A DNA stretch of 64,000 bases from Nocardia asteroides (GCF_900637185.1 NZ_LR134352.1:3586001-3650000); one strand, 5' to 3'. Positions 42,467 through 51,344 are shown, counted from the stretch's first letter. Notes: generated by a model not told the origin, from the sequence alone. Numbers and translations are program-made.

Positions 42467-42493
42467 ACAGCTGCTTTCCGACAAGGAGCACCG

Positions 42494-42766
42494 ATGAGAG
42501 ATTTCGAACTCGACGACCTGAGCAGACTGTACCGGGCATGTGAGGGAGCAGACGTCGACCTCACCGACAAGACACTCGACGAACCCTTCGCCGAGCTCGG
42601 ACTGGACTCGCTGGCCACGATCGAATTGGCCGAGCGGATTCAGCGGGAATGGCACGTCCGCATCCCGATGCTGCTACCCAACGAAACAGTGGAGATTCTC
42701 CGAACCCCGCGGCTCGCACTCCAATACGTCAACAAGCTCCTCGCTGCCGCGCACGAACAACAGTAG
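42494..42766 (+). CDS. Free-standing acyl carrier protein
   Basis: The 90-residue acidic protein has the phosphopantetheine site ELGLDSLATIELAERIQ and the helix-three pattern (VEILRTPRLALQYVNKLL) of carrier proteins, closer to the aromatic-polyketide type than to FAS AcpM. ATG 42494 follows AAGGAG. Having a second ACP beside the PKS ACP suggests that an intermediate or another acyl unit is loaded in trans for tailoring. Needs a phosphopantetheinyl transferase encoded elsewhere. Confidence 0.88.
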   Translation: MRDFELDDLSRLYRACEGADVDLTDKTLDEPFAELGLDSLATIELAERIQREWHVRIPMLLPNETVEILRTPRLALQYVNKLLAAAHEQQ

Positions 42767-42788
42767 AAGCGGAAGGAGTTCGTGGGCG

Positions 42789-43211
42789 ATGCGATCGGTC
42801 GACGACGTGATCAATACCCTCTACCGCGGTCTGAGCGGCGAAATCAGCCTGCTGGACGACGTCATGGCACCCGGCTGGGGCGACGACCCACCCGGACCGG
42901 CGTCGGGACGTGCCGAGATCGAACGGCTCGTCGCCGCCGTCAATCTCGCCTTCTCGCATTTCACGATCGTCGTGCAGGCCATCGTCGACGGCCGGGGCGC
43001 GGACGGCAACGGAATGGTCGCCGTGCGGGGCGAGATGCGCGGCGTCCACGAGGGTGAGTGGCTCGGAATTCCCGCGACCGGAAAAGCCGCCCGGATCCGG
43101 ATCCACGAATTCCACGAGATCGCCGACGGACTCGTCGTCCGGTCCTGGGGACTCGAGGATTGGTACGGCTGGCTCCGCCAGGTCGACGCGGCGGATCGGG
43201 ACGTCTGGTGA
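42789..43211 (+). CDS. SnoaL-like (NTF2-fold) protein
   Basis: The 140-residue protein has the cone-shaped NTF2 pattern. It has an N-terminal helix VDDVINTLYRGL, VMAPGWGDDPPGPASGRAEI, and strands of the form GEMRGVHEGEWLGIPATGKA and RIHEFHEIADGLVVRSWGLE, as in SnoaL/LinA-type isomerases and polyketide cyclases. ATG 42789 has AAGGAG 10 nt upstream. It overlaps the P450 start as GTGA. Likely a cyclase, epoxide opener or hydroxylase acting on the cluster product. Confidence 0.75.
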   Translation: MRSVDDVINTLYRGLSGEISLLDDVMAPGWGDDPPGPASGRAEIERLVAAVNLAFSHFTIVVQAIVDGRGADGNGMVAVRGEMRGVHEGEWLGIPATGKAARIRIHEFHEIADGLVVRSWGLEDWYGWLRQVDAADRDVW

Positions 43212-44572
43212 CGGCGCTCTCCCGCCCGATATCGACCGCGCCGGGCGCGCGGCCCGTGCTCGGTCACCTGTTGCCATTCCTGAAGCAGCCCTTCGCCTTT
43301 CTGGCCCAGCTCCCCGAACACGGTGATGCCGTGCGGATCCGGCTCGGTCCGAAGTCGGCTGTCGTGATCTGTGATCCCGGGCTGACCCGCAAGGTCCTGG
43401 TCGACGACCGGACCTTCGACAAGGGCGGTCTGTTTCTGGAACGGGAGCGGGAGTGGCTCGGCGACAGCGTCGCCACCTGTCCACACAGCGAGCACCGGCG
43501 CAAGCGCCGTCTGGCCCAGCCCGCCTTCCACACGCAACGGGTCGCCGGCTACGCGGACACCATGACCACGCACATCCGCTCCGTCGTCGACGGCTGGCAG
43601 TCCGGCCAGGTTCTCGACGTGTGCGCGGAGATGTTCACCATCACCTCCAGGGTGTTCGGCGCCACCATGTTCTCCAGTACCCTCCCGGCCGCGGTGCTGA
43701 ACGAGGTGATCAGCGATCTCACCGCGACCTTCGACGGCACCTTTCGACGCACGCTGCTGCCCGAGCCGATCAGCCGGCTGCCGATACCGGGCACTCGACG
43801 CTACGACCAGGCGAATCGCCGGCTGCGCAGGACGATGAACGGGATCATCGCCGACCGGCGCGCGAGCGGCATCGACAACGGGGATCTGCTCTCGGCCCTG
43901 CTGACGGCCCACGATCGCGAGAACGGCCGCGCCGCCACGGCCGACGGCGAAGTCAGCGACGCCGTCGTGACGTTCTTCGTCGCGGGAACCGAGACCACGT
44001 CCTCGGCGTTGGCCTGGGTGCTGTATCTGCTCGCGCGGCACCCCGATATCGAGGCCCGGCTGCACGCCGAGCTCGACCGCGAGCTGTCGGGACGCCCGCC
44101 CGGCTACGGTGACGTCGAGCGGCTGGAATTGGCGAGCAGGATCGTCACCGAGACCCTGCGCCTGTACCCGCCCGCGTGGTTCTTCACCCGCGTCGTCACC
44201 GCCCGGGCCCAGCTCGGTCCCTACGAGCTGCCCGCCGGCTGCACCGTCGCCCTGAGTCCCTACCTCATCCACCGGCGGGCCGACCTCTACGACGAACCCG
44301 ATCGTTTCGACCCCGACCGGTGGCTGCCCGAACGCCGGATGTCCTCGCCCACCGCGCATCTGCCCTTCGGCGGCGGCGCCCGCAAGTGCATCGGGGAGGC
44401 GTTCGGGATGACCGAGACCGTGCTGGCCCTGGCCGTCATCGCGAGCCGGTGGCGGTTGCAGACCATCCCCGGCGGCCGGCGTATCCACCCGCCGCTGTCG
44501 GTCTCCCTGGTGCCGGGCGGACTGCGGCTGCGCCTCGTCGACCGCAGGGCCGCTCGACAACGGCAGTCGTAG
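43208..44572 (+). CDS. Cytochrome P450
   Basis: The 454-residue P450 has the I-helix oxygen-activation motif AGTETTSSAL (about 258), the K-helix ETLRLYPP ExxR (about 314), the PERF-like DRFDPDRW segment and the heme loop FGGGARKCIGEAFG (about 386) with the thiolate Cys. The heme loop and length resemble long-chain or terpenoid/fatty-acid hydroxylases rather than short CYP107-type bacterial enzymes. No redox partner lies nearby, so an external ferredoxin is needed. GTG 43208 overlaps the SnoaL stop. Confidence 0.95.
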   Translation: MTALSRPISTAPGARPVLGHLLPFLKQPFAFLAQLPEHGDAVRIRLGPKSAVVICDPGLTRKVLVDDRTFDKGGLFLEREREWLGDSVATCPHSEHRRKRRLAQPAFHTQRVAGYADTMTTHIRSVVDGWQSGQVLDVCAEMFTITSRVFGATMFSSTLPAAVLNEVISDLTATFDGTFRRTLLPEPISRLPIPGTRRYDQANRRLRRTMNGIIADRRASGIDNGDLLSALLTAHDRENGRAATADGEVSDAVVTFFVAGTETTSSALAWVLYLLARHPDIEARLHAELDRELSGRPPGYGDVERLELASRIVTETLRLYPPAWFFTRVVTARAQLGPYELPAGCTVALSPYLIHRRADLYDEPDRFDPDRWLPERRMSSPTAHLPFGGGARKCIGEAFGMTETVLALAVIASRWRLQTIPGGRRIHPPLSVSLVPGGLRLRLVDRRAARQRQS

Positions 44573-44597
44573 AGCCGATGTGAAGAAAGGGTTCCCG

Positions 44598-45485
44598 ATG
44601 TTCGAGCTGACTCAGGCTGAACGAGAGTTGCTGCCGTCCGACGACGATGTCGAGTTCTATCAGGAGCACGGCTGGTTCATCGCACCACCGGTGTTCACCG
44701 ACGAAGCGGTCGACGATGCGCTGGCCGCGCTGGAGGCCCATCACCGGCGCGAACGTGACTACGAACTTCCGGGCGCGATCGATGAACTGTACGACTGGGC
44801 GCCGGGAGCGGCGCAGCAGATCCGGTTCAACGACTATGTGGCGCTGACGAATCGGCGCTTGCGCGACTTCATGCTGCGCCCGGTGGTCGCGGCGATCGCC
44901 GCCCGGCTGGCCCGGACGAGCCAGATACGGCTGTGGCAGAGCAGCATCGTGTACAAGCAGCCGCAAGAGGGTGACGGCGACACCACGATCGGGTGGCACA
45001 CCGATCGGGCCTACTGGCGCAGCTGCACCTCGACGAGCATGCTGACCGCCTGGATCGCGCTGCAGGACTGCGACGAATCCATGGGGCCGGTGATCATGCT
45101 GGACGGAAGTCATCGCTGGCCGGACACCCCGGAAATCCGTGCGGTCCGTTTCGGCCGGACGTTCTTCGGCGCCGATCCGGCGATGCTGGAGGACCGACTG
45201 GAGCACACCGGCATGCCGCTGCGGCGCGTCCCCCTCTTGCTACGCAAGGGGCAGATCAGCTTTCACAGCTGCCTGACGGTCCACGGCAGCGGACCCAATC
45301 TGAGTCAGCGGGCCAGAATCGGCGCCACCGTCGATATGCAAGACCGCCTGAACCGCTACCAACGGGTCTACGACCAGGCGGGCGAATTGCACACGACCGC
45401 CAACGACCGTATGTGCCGCAGGCTGCCGAACGGCGACATCGACTACAGCGATCCGACCATCTGTCCCGTGCTGTGGGACGACTGA
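44598..45485 (+). CDS. PhyH-family Fe(II)/2-oxoglutarate oxygenase (copy 1)
   Basis: The 295-residue protein belongs to the phytanoyl-CoA dioxygenase-like family. It has DDDVEFYQEHGWFIAPPVF at the start, the iron HxD in TIGWHTDRAYWRSC (about 133-135) and distal His in SCLTVHGSGPNLS (about 228), with the arginine that binds 2OG shortly after. ATG 44598 lies behind AAAGGG. Relatives hydroxylate or halogenate carrier-bound or free substrates. 46 nt before a second copy. Confidence 0.87.
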   Translation: MFELTQAERELLPSDDDVEFYQEHGWFIAPPVFTDEAVDDALAALEAHHRRERDYELPGAIDELYDWAPGAAQQIRFNDYVALTNRRLRDFMLRPVVAAIAARLARTSQIRLWQSSIVYKQPQEGDGDTTIGWHTDRAYWRSCTSTSMLTAWIALQDCDESMGPVIMLDGSHRWPDTPEIRAVRFGRTFFGADPAMLEDRLEHTGMPLRRVPLLLRKGQISFHSCLTVHGSGPNLSQRARIGATVDMQDRLNRYQRVYDQAGELHTTANDRMCRRLPNGDIDYSDPTICPVLWDD

Positions 45486-45531
45486 CGGCCGGCGACTGCC
45501 CGCAAGCACACCGTCGTGGAGAAGAGGTACC

Positions 45532-46452
45532 GTGTTCGAATTGTCTTCGGCCGAAGAGAAATTGCTGCCGACGGACAGCGATGTCGAGTTCTATCAGGAG
45601 CACGGCTGGTTCGTCACGCCGCGGTTGTTCACCGACGACGAGGTGGACGCCGCGTCGGCCGCCCTGGCCATGCACCAGAACGGTGAACGCGATCGGAAGC
45701 TACCCGTCGCACTGGACGAGATGGACGACTGGACCGTCGGCTCGGCACATCAGGTCCGGTTCAACGATCATGTCGCCCTGACCAGTGACCGGCTCGGCAG
45801 TTTCATGCTGCAACCGATCATCGGCGCCATCGCGGCCCGGCTGGCACGCAGCGATCAGATGAGGCTCTGGTTGAGCAGTTTGATCTACAAGCCCCCGCAC
45901 ACCGAAGTCACCCTCGAATGGCATGCCGACCGAGTGCATTGGCACAGCTGCACGTCCACGAACATGTTGTCCGCGTGGATCGCGCTACAGGACTGCGACG
46001 AGTCCATGGGGCCGGTGGTCATGATCGATGGGAGCCATCGCTGGCCGGACACCGAGCAGATCCGCGCGGTTCGCAACAACGACACCTTCTTCTGCGGGCC
46101 GGACCCGGCCAAGGCGGACAGCATGCTCGAGCACACCGGAATGCCGGTCCGTCGCGTTCCGCTCTTGTTACGCAAAGGGCAGGTGAGTTTCCACAGCTGT
46201 ATGACGATCCACGGCAGCGGATCGAATCGGAGCGATCGTGCGCGGGTCGGGCTGATCGTGCACATGCAGGACGGCGCGAACCGGTATCAACGGGTGTACG
46301 ACGAGACGGGGAAACTGCGGACGCACGTCAACGATCAGCTGTGCGGCAAGCTGGCCAACGGCGATGTCGACTACAGCGATCCCGAGATCTGCCCTGTGCT
46401 CTGGGAGACACCCGAACCCTCCGCACCCACGACCGGAGACCTGCGGACGTGA
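45532..46452 (+). CDS. PhyH-family Fe(II)/2-oxoglutarate oxygenase (copy 2)
   Basis: This 306-residue protein is the tandem paralogue of the previous gene. It has SDVEFYQEHGWFVTPRLF, HxD in LEWHADRVHWHSC (about 130-132), and distal His in SCMTIHGSGSNRS (about 226). The core IALQDCDESMGPV is identical in the two. It begins at GTG 45532 behind GAGAAGAGG. Its stop overlaps the glycosyltransferase start. The pair presumably oxidises the cluster product at two positions or in sequence. Confidence 0.87.
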   Translation: MFELSSAEEKLLPTDSDVEFYQEHGWFVTPRLFTDDEVDAASAALAMHQNGERDRKLPVALDEMDDWTVGSAHQVRFNDHVALTSDRLGSFMLQPIIGAIAARLARSDQMRLWLSSLIYKPPHTEVTLEWHADRVHWHSCTSTNMLSAWIALQDCDESMGPVVMIDGSHRWPDTEQIRAVRNNDTFFCGPDPAKADSMLEHTGMPVRRVPLLLRKGQVSFHSCMTIHGSGSNRSDRARVGLIVHMQDGANRYQRVYDETGKLRTHVNDQLCGKLANGDVDYSDPEICPVLWETPEPSAPTTGDLRT

Positions 46453-47576
46453 CCTCCGCCGAGGTGCGCGTCCTCTTCGTCGTGACGATCGTGGACGGTG
46501 GGGTGGAGGCGGTCCTGGAGGTGCTCATCCGCGGACTGGCCGCGCGCGGTGTGCGATGCGGGGTGTACGCGCCACAGGGCGGCCCGGGCCGGGTAGGGCC
46601 GTTGTGTGCGCTGGGCGTGTGGATCGGGTCGCCCGTGCCGGTGGCGGCACGGCTCGCGCGAGGAGATTTCTCGGTGGTGCACGCGACGTCGGCGTGCCCC
46701 GCCGAACCGGGTCTCGGGTCGCTGCTGCGGTGGGCCGCGCTGTTCGCGCCGATGGTGGTGACCTCGCACGTCAGCACCCCGACCGAGGTGACCGAGGTGC
46801 GGTTCGACAGGTACACCGCGGTATCGGCCGAGGCGGCCGCGGCGTTGATCACGGGGACCGCCGCGTCGCCGGAGGTGATCGGCAATGCCCCGGACTCGGC
46901 GGTGTGCACGCCGGGGCCCGGCCGGGCCGGCCCGCGTCCGCAGCTGTTGTGGGTGGGGCGCGCGGTGGACACCGACTGGCCCTCCAAGGACATCCACGGG
47001 CTGTTGTACCTGGTCGCCTCCGGTGTCCTGGCGGAGTTCGACGTCGTGGTCATCGATTCCGACGACAACGCGCGCACACTGGGGTTGGACGACTGGCTGG
47101 CCGGACGGGTGGACTACCGGCCCGGCGTGTGCTCGAAGGCTGCGCTGGTGCGGTTGTATCGCGATGTGGCCGCCGGCGGGGGCGCGCTGATCTCGACCTC
47201 GCGTGCGGAGGGGATGCCGATGGTGGTGCTCGAGGCGATGGCCGCCGGCTGTCCGGTGATCGTGCCCGACAGCCCCGGCTTCGGCATGGTCGCCGATGGC
47301 GTCAACGGGCTGAAATACGCCCGCCGCGAAGCCTTCTCCGAGATTCCCCGATGTCTGCGTGAACTTCGCGACGAGCGGATCCGGGCGCGGATCGTCGCGG
47401 ACGCGCTGTCGACGGTGGCCGGAGAAATTCATCCCGACCGTATGGTCGAAGCATATCTTCGGGTGTATCGATCACTGCCGCCGCGCTCGTTCGGTCATCG
47501 AGTCGCGGCGGCGCGGGAACTGGTTCGCGGACTGCTGCGGTTTCGGCGCCAGGGCGGCGGGGAAATGGCCCGATGA
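46449..47576 (+). CDS. Family 4 glycosyltransferase, last gene of the biosynthetic operon
   Basis: The 375-residue GT-B enzyme has an N-terminal acceptor domain (LFVVTIVDGGVEAVLEVLI, then SVVHATSACPAEPG) and a donor domain with the retaining motif STSRAEGMPMVVLEAMAAG (EX7E) and LLWVGRAVDTDWPSKD. It would glycosylate the oxidised polyketide or a hydroxyl installed by the neighbouring oxygenases. GTG 46449 overlaps the preceding stop. It ends in front of two convergent genes. Confidence 0.85.
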   Translation: MTSAEVRVLFVVTIVDGGVEAVLEVLIRGLAARGVRCGVYAPQGGPGRVGPLCALGVWIGSPVPVAARLARGDFSVVHATSACPAEPGLGSLLRWAALFAPMVVTSHVSTPTEVTEVRFDRYTAVSAEAAAALITGTAASPEVIGNAPDSAVCTPGPGRAGPRPQLLWVGRAVDTDWPSKDIHGLLYLVASGVLAEFDVVVIDSDDNARTLGLDDWLAGRVDYRPGVCSKAALVRLYRDVAAGGGALISTSRAEGMPMVVLEAMAAGCPVIVPDSPGFGMVADGVNGLKYARREAFSEIPRCLRELRDERIRARIVADALSTVAGEIHPDRMVEAYLRVYRSLPPRSFGHRVAAARELVRGLLRFRRQGGGEMAR

Positions 47577-47587
47577 GCCGGGCCGCT

Positions 47588-47607
47588 CCCGCATTCCTGG
47601 TTGCGGG
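47588..47607. terminator. Hairpin between convergent genes
   Basis: CCCGCA (47588-47593) pairs with TGCGGG (47602-47607) around an 8-nt loop, directly between the stops of the glycosyltransferase and the DUF6879 gene. It may end both transcripts. The stem is short, so confidence is modest. Confidence 0.35.
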
Positions 47608-48186
47608 CTATCCTGCCCCCGGAATGTAGTCGGTGTGCGGGACAGCCATTTTCCACAGTGCGTCGCGTACGGCGATCGCGCGTCCGACTTCGATCGGATC
47701 TCGGGTCAGTCCGTAGCCCACGAAATCCTGATCGTCGAACAATGTCCAGGCGAGCGTGTCGTCGTCGATCAGGCACCACTCGTCGGTGGTGTAGTCGTCC
47801 GGCCGCACACGATGACGGGGAAGCCAGCGAATTTCCTCACCGTGTGCCTGATTGCGGTCGGTGACCGCGTGCAAGAAGCGGATGTAGTCGGTGAGTGGCT
47901 CGGTGACGACCCGGACACGCTGCATGGCCACGCCGCGCGCGGTGGTCGCGTCGCTCAGGTCCTCCCACTCTTTCCACAGCACCGGATAATCGTCCGGATC
48001 GAGGGGGGTCAGGCCGGCCAGATAGCGGCGCATCGGTTCGTGTTCGTCGCTCACGACGTGCTCGTCTTCCACTTCGAATTGAAAGGCGCGATACCGGGCT
48101 CGGCCGAACAGTGCGGCCAACGCGGCCCGAGGAAGATACAGCACGATCACTACCGCCCGTTCCCGTTGTCTGTCGATGAATTGCAT
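47608..48186 (-). CDS. DUF6879-like protein
   Basis: The 192-residue protein has the DUF6879 pattern: a central strand RVRVVTEPLTDYIRFL, then GEEIRWLPRHRV, then DEWCLIDDDTLAWTLFDDQD. In actinomycetes such proteins often sit next to XRE regulators; none is present here. It starts at ATG 48186, inside the last 37 nt of the third IPNS-like oxygenase gene, so they are translationally coupled. Molecular role unknown; it may regulate or bind the cluster product. Confidence 0.6.
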   Translation of the reverse strand: MQFIDRQRERAVVIVLYLPRAALAALFGRARYRAFQFEVEDEHVVSDEHEPMRRYLAGLTPLDPDDYPVLWKEWEDLSDATTARGVAMQRVRVVTEPLTDYIRFLHAVTDRNQAHGEEIRWLPRHRVRPDDYTTDEWCLIDDDTLAWTLFDDQDFVGYGLTRDPIEVGRAIAVRDALWKMAVPHTDYIPGAG

Positions 48187-49235
48187 CGTGCGGACAGGCT
48201 GTCCGCTACGCGCGTCATGAATTCCGCGCCGGTGGTCGGCCGATAATGTGCCCGGCGCCCCGGCAGCACGGTGAGAATCGCCGATTCATACGGATGCAGC
48301 GTGTACAGGACCGTGACCCGGGGCACGGCTCGCTGGGCGGGGTCGCGTGGCACGCTGACGCGATGGGTACAGGCCCGGAAACGGCCGTTGCTGACGTACC
48401 GCAGCCATTGCCCACTGATCACGATCAGTGCGTCGGTCGGGGTGCTGATCCTGCTCCACGTTTTGCTGCGTGGGTGATACACCTGTAGCCCCTCGACGGG
48501 ACTGCCGAGCATCACACTGAGGAGTCCGTAGTCCTCGTGTGCGAGGACGCGGGCCGGCGAGCCGAGACCTTCGGCGGCGGCTCGGACGGGCGGGTAGTGG
48601 TTGATCCGCAGCACGTCGTTCGTGGGCAGGATCTTCTCGTCGTAGAGCGAGGGATCGACATCCAGGTACCGGAACAGTGCCCGGCCGAGTCGTGGTGTCA
48701 GCTCCTCGCACGCCTGCCAGAACCTTCGGAAGGTAACCTCGAATTTCTCGTCCGGCCAGCAGCCGACGGCCGCGTCCGCATCCTCCCCGGGGACCCGGAA
48801 AGCGGATCTGTCGAATTCCCATGCCTCTACCGCGTGTGGCAGCGAAGGCATACTCTCCTGGAGCGGCACATATCCTAGATAATAGGGTTCACCATAGGCG
48901 TGGTCCGTCGAGACGAAGGTCGATTTCCGCTGGTCGGGTACCGTTGTGAAAACGTCCAGTGCGTGCGCGTCGGCGGTCCGCAGCTCTTCGGCGCCGATAC
49001 CGTGGTTGACCAGAATTGCGATCCCGGTGTCTTCCATGGCTGAGCCCAGGAGCTGGACGAAGCGCTCTTGCTCGGCCGCACCGCCGTTCAAGTCGGCCAT
49101 GTCGCAGACCGGTGGCTGGAATTCGTCGTCGAATGTGTCGTCAAAGCTCTCGATGAGCGTGTACCCGGCGTAGTCGAGATCACCGGGTGCCACCGCGAAA
49201 TCGAATACCGTATCGTCGGTTTCGTTGCTGCTCAC
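48150..49235 (-). CDS. Fe(II)/2-oxoglutarate-type oxygenase, isopenicillin-N-synthase-like (copy 3)
   Basis: The 361-residue enzyme is a third paralogue of the two at the start of the operon. It has the same leader (DDTFDDEFQPPVCDMADL), the HxD in VLAHEDYGLLSVML, the distal His in ACTHRVSVPRDPAQRAVPRV and the DPSLYDEKILPTNDVLRINH block. It is encoded on the opposite strand, facing the operon, with its own promoter region at 49236 and beyond. The N and C termini are slightly longer than in copies 1 and 2. Likely a further tailoring oxidation in the same pathway. Confidence 0.85.
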   Translation of the reverse strand: MSSNETDDTVFDFAVAPGDLDYAGYTLIESFDDTFDDEFQPPVCDMADLNGGAAEQERFVQLLGSAMEDTGIAILVNHGIGAEELRTADAHALDVFTTVPDQRKSTFVSTDHAYGEPYYLGYVPLQESMPSLPHAVEAWEFDRSAFRVPGEDADAAVGCWPDEKFEVTFRRFWQACEELTPRLGRALFRYLDVDPSLYDEKILPTNDVLRINHYPPVRAAAEGLGSPARVLAHEDYGLLSVMLGSPVEGLQVYHPRSKTWSRISTPTDALIVISGQWLRYVSNGRFRACTHRVSVPRDPAQRAVPRVTVLYTLHPYESAILTVLPGRRAHYRPTTGAEFMTRVADSLSARCNSSTDNGNGR

Positions 49236-49733
49236 GCCTTCACCCCTGTCGGACGACGATTGCCGAGCGAAAATACCTCGAATTGTGTCCGGCCGCCCGG
49301 ATGCGCATTCGAGGCAGAGTTGGATCGTTCGAGATCGCTGATGCGAATTCCCGTCCGCTTCTCAGGTGAGGCGGACCTGTGCTGTTATCAACATCGCATC
49401 ACGACAGCTGCACTGTCAATAGCCGTCGATCGCAACGATGTTCGCTCCCGCGGCCGAAGAGCTCCGTCGGACGTGCGCAGCGCTGCTTTCGGTCTTTCCG
49501 GAGAGTGGCGCGATCGTCAAGGCCTATGAACCGCTCGTCGGGAGTTTGCCTGTGGGACTGGCGATTTCGTCGTGAGGTGGCGAAGTCCTGTGTGACACTG
49601 GGGATTCGGAACATGCGCGACGACGGTAGACGGCGAAACCTCGAACGAATCAGATGTTGCCCGCGCGGACCTACGTATCGGCGCGCGGACAAGACTGCAC
49701 TGGCGATCCACGATGGTGAAGGCGGGTTGCGAT
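49236..49733. other. 498-nt divergent intergenic region
   Basis: This gap separates the third IPNS-like oxygenase gene from the ABC importer operon and must hold both promoters. I see no recognisable operator. One 45-codon frame at 49438-49575 reads coding-like and is listed separately; longer frames here are antisense or lack starts. Confidence 0.4.
49438..49575 (+). CDS. Possible small ORF or gene remnant
   Basis: From ATG 49438 the frame encodes MFAPAAEELRRTCAALLSVF and 25 more residues, helix-like and balanced in composition, ending at TGA 49573-49575. There is no clear ribosome site (CGCAACG upstream). It could be a short protein or the tail of a decayed gene; no family recognised. Confidence 0.25.
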   Translation: MFAPAAEELRRTCAALLSVFPESGAIVKAYEPLVGSLPVGLAISS

Positions 49734-51344
49734 ATGCGTACGACCGCGGACCGACGGACATTCCTGAAGGGCACGGCGCTCGTCGCCGCAACGCAAGCCC
49801 TCGGCATGTCGGCGCTGTTGTCGGCATGTTCGGGAGGAGCCGGGGGAACCGGACCGGTCGGTGACACCATCCGGTTCGGCTTCCTGGCCGACATGCAGGT
49901 CCCCGATCCGGACATCTTCTACGAGGGGGAGGGGCTGCAGGTCACCCTGAGCGTCTACGAAGGTCTGGTCGCCTACGAACCCGATTCGCCCGAGATCGGT
50001 CCGGGTCTGGCCGAGTCGTGGACGATCGCCGCGGACGGCCTCACCTACACCTTCATGTTGCGCACCGATGTCACCCACCACGACGGCACGCCGATGACGG
50101 CCGCCACGATCATCCAGAGTTTCGAACGGCGCGCCGCCGTCGGCCAGGCGCCGGCCTACCTGATCGCGGACGTGGCCTCGATGTCGGCACCCGACGACGC
50201 CACTCTCGTCATCGTGCTCGACCATCCGGTGGAGCCGTTCCTGGACTACCTCGCCTGCCCGTGGGGGCTCAAGGCGGTGAGCCCGGCCGCGGTGCGGACC
50301 CACGAGGTGAACGGCGATCTGGCCCAGGGCTGGCTGAGTACGCACGATGCGGGAACCGGGCCCTACCGGATCACGGAATTCGTGCCGAGCAGCCACTACA
50401 CGCTGACCGCGTACGACGGCTACTGGGGAACGACACCGGAATTCACCACGCTGCGTATCGAGATCATCCCGGACGTCACGACGCAACGTCTGCTGCTCGA
50501 GCAGGGGCAGCTGGACATCATCACCAAGGGTCTGCCGATCGCCGCCGTCCAGGCGATGTCGGCGAACCCGGCACTGACCGTGACCGAACGGCCGACGGCG
50601 TTCAAGTCGTCGATCTTCCTGAACTGGAAGAAGGGCGCGTTCGCCGACACCGCGTTCCGGCGGGCGATGCGCAAGGCGATCGACGTGCCCGCGCTCATCG
50701 AGCCTGCCTACGGGTCGACAGTGTCGCGATCCACCCAGTTCTATCCCGCCGGAGTGTTGCCCGACGGTGCGGCGCCGGATGCGCCCGACCACGACGTGTC
50801 CGAACTGAAGGCACTGATCGCGAAGCTGCCGGACGGTGACAAACGGATCGACCTGGCCTACGACGAGGCCGGTGGTGCCACCGACGCCCGGGTCACCGAA
50901 CTCCTCCAGACACAGCTGGCCGCGCTGGGGCTGGCCGCGACGGTGCGGGCGCTGCCGACCGCGCAGGTGTTCGCACTGCAGGCGATGCCGATCGACCGGC
51001 AACCGCACCTGCTGGTCCACGGCTCCGGCGGCGATGCGCTCAACGCCGACACCACGCTGCGGATCTTCTTCCGCACCGGCGCATCGCCCGTCAACTGGTT
51101 CAACTATGCGAATCCCGCTCTGGACGCCGTCATGGACGCCGGAAAACGATCCCGCGGCAAAGCCGAAGCCGAAAGACACTGGGTCGAGGGCGCCGAGATC
51201 GTGATCGGTCAGGCCTGGGTCCTCAATCTCTGCGACATCGACGATGTCATCGTGACCAGCTCCGGCATCGGCGAGATCGTCCACACGCTGCTCGGCACGG
51301 GGATGGTGCCGGTGAACCTGCTGCGGAAGGTGACGGCGAGGTGA
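49734..51344 (+). CDS. Peptide/nickel-type ABC transporter substrate-binding lipoprotein
   Basis: The 536-residue protein of the SBP_bac_5 (DppA/OppA/NikA) family starts with a Tat-like signal (DRRTFLKGTALVAA) that ends in the lipobox LLSACSG. The mature domain opens with IRFGFLADMQVPDPDIF and contains LVAYEPDSPEIGPGLAESW, typical of the family. ATG 49734 was preferred because it puts the twin arginines near the N terminus; ATG 49713 is in frame. It binds a small peptide, metal complex or siderophore-like ligand. First of three coupled genes. Confidence 0.88.
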   Translation: MRTTADRRTFLKGTALVAATQALGMSALLSACSGGAGGTGPVGDTIRFGFLADMQVPDPDIFYEGEGLQVTLSVYEGLVAYEPDSPEIGPGLAESWTIAADGLTYTFMLRTDVTHHDGTPMTAATIIQSFERRAAVGQAPAYLIADVASMSAPDDATLVIVLDHPVEPFLDYLACPWGLKAVSPAAVRTHEVNGDLAQGWLSTHDAGTGPYRITEFVPSSHYTLTAYDGYWGTTPEFTTLRIEIIPDVTTQRLLLEQGQLDIITKGLPIAAVQAMSANPALTVTERPTAFKSSIFLNWKKGAFADTAFRRAMRKAIDVPALIEPAYGSTVSRSTQFYPAGVLPDGAAPDAPDHDVSELKALIAKLPDGDKRIDLAYDEAGGATDARVTELLQTQLAALGLAATVRALPTAQVFALQAMPIDRQPHLLVHGSGGDALNADTTLRIFFRTGASPVNWFNYANPALDAVMDAGKRSRGKAEAERHWVEGAEIVIGQAWVLNLCDIDDVIVTSSGIGEIVHTLLGTGMVPVNLLRKVTAR

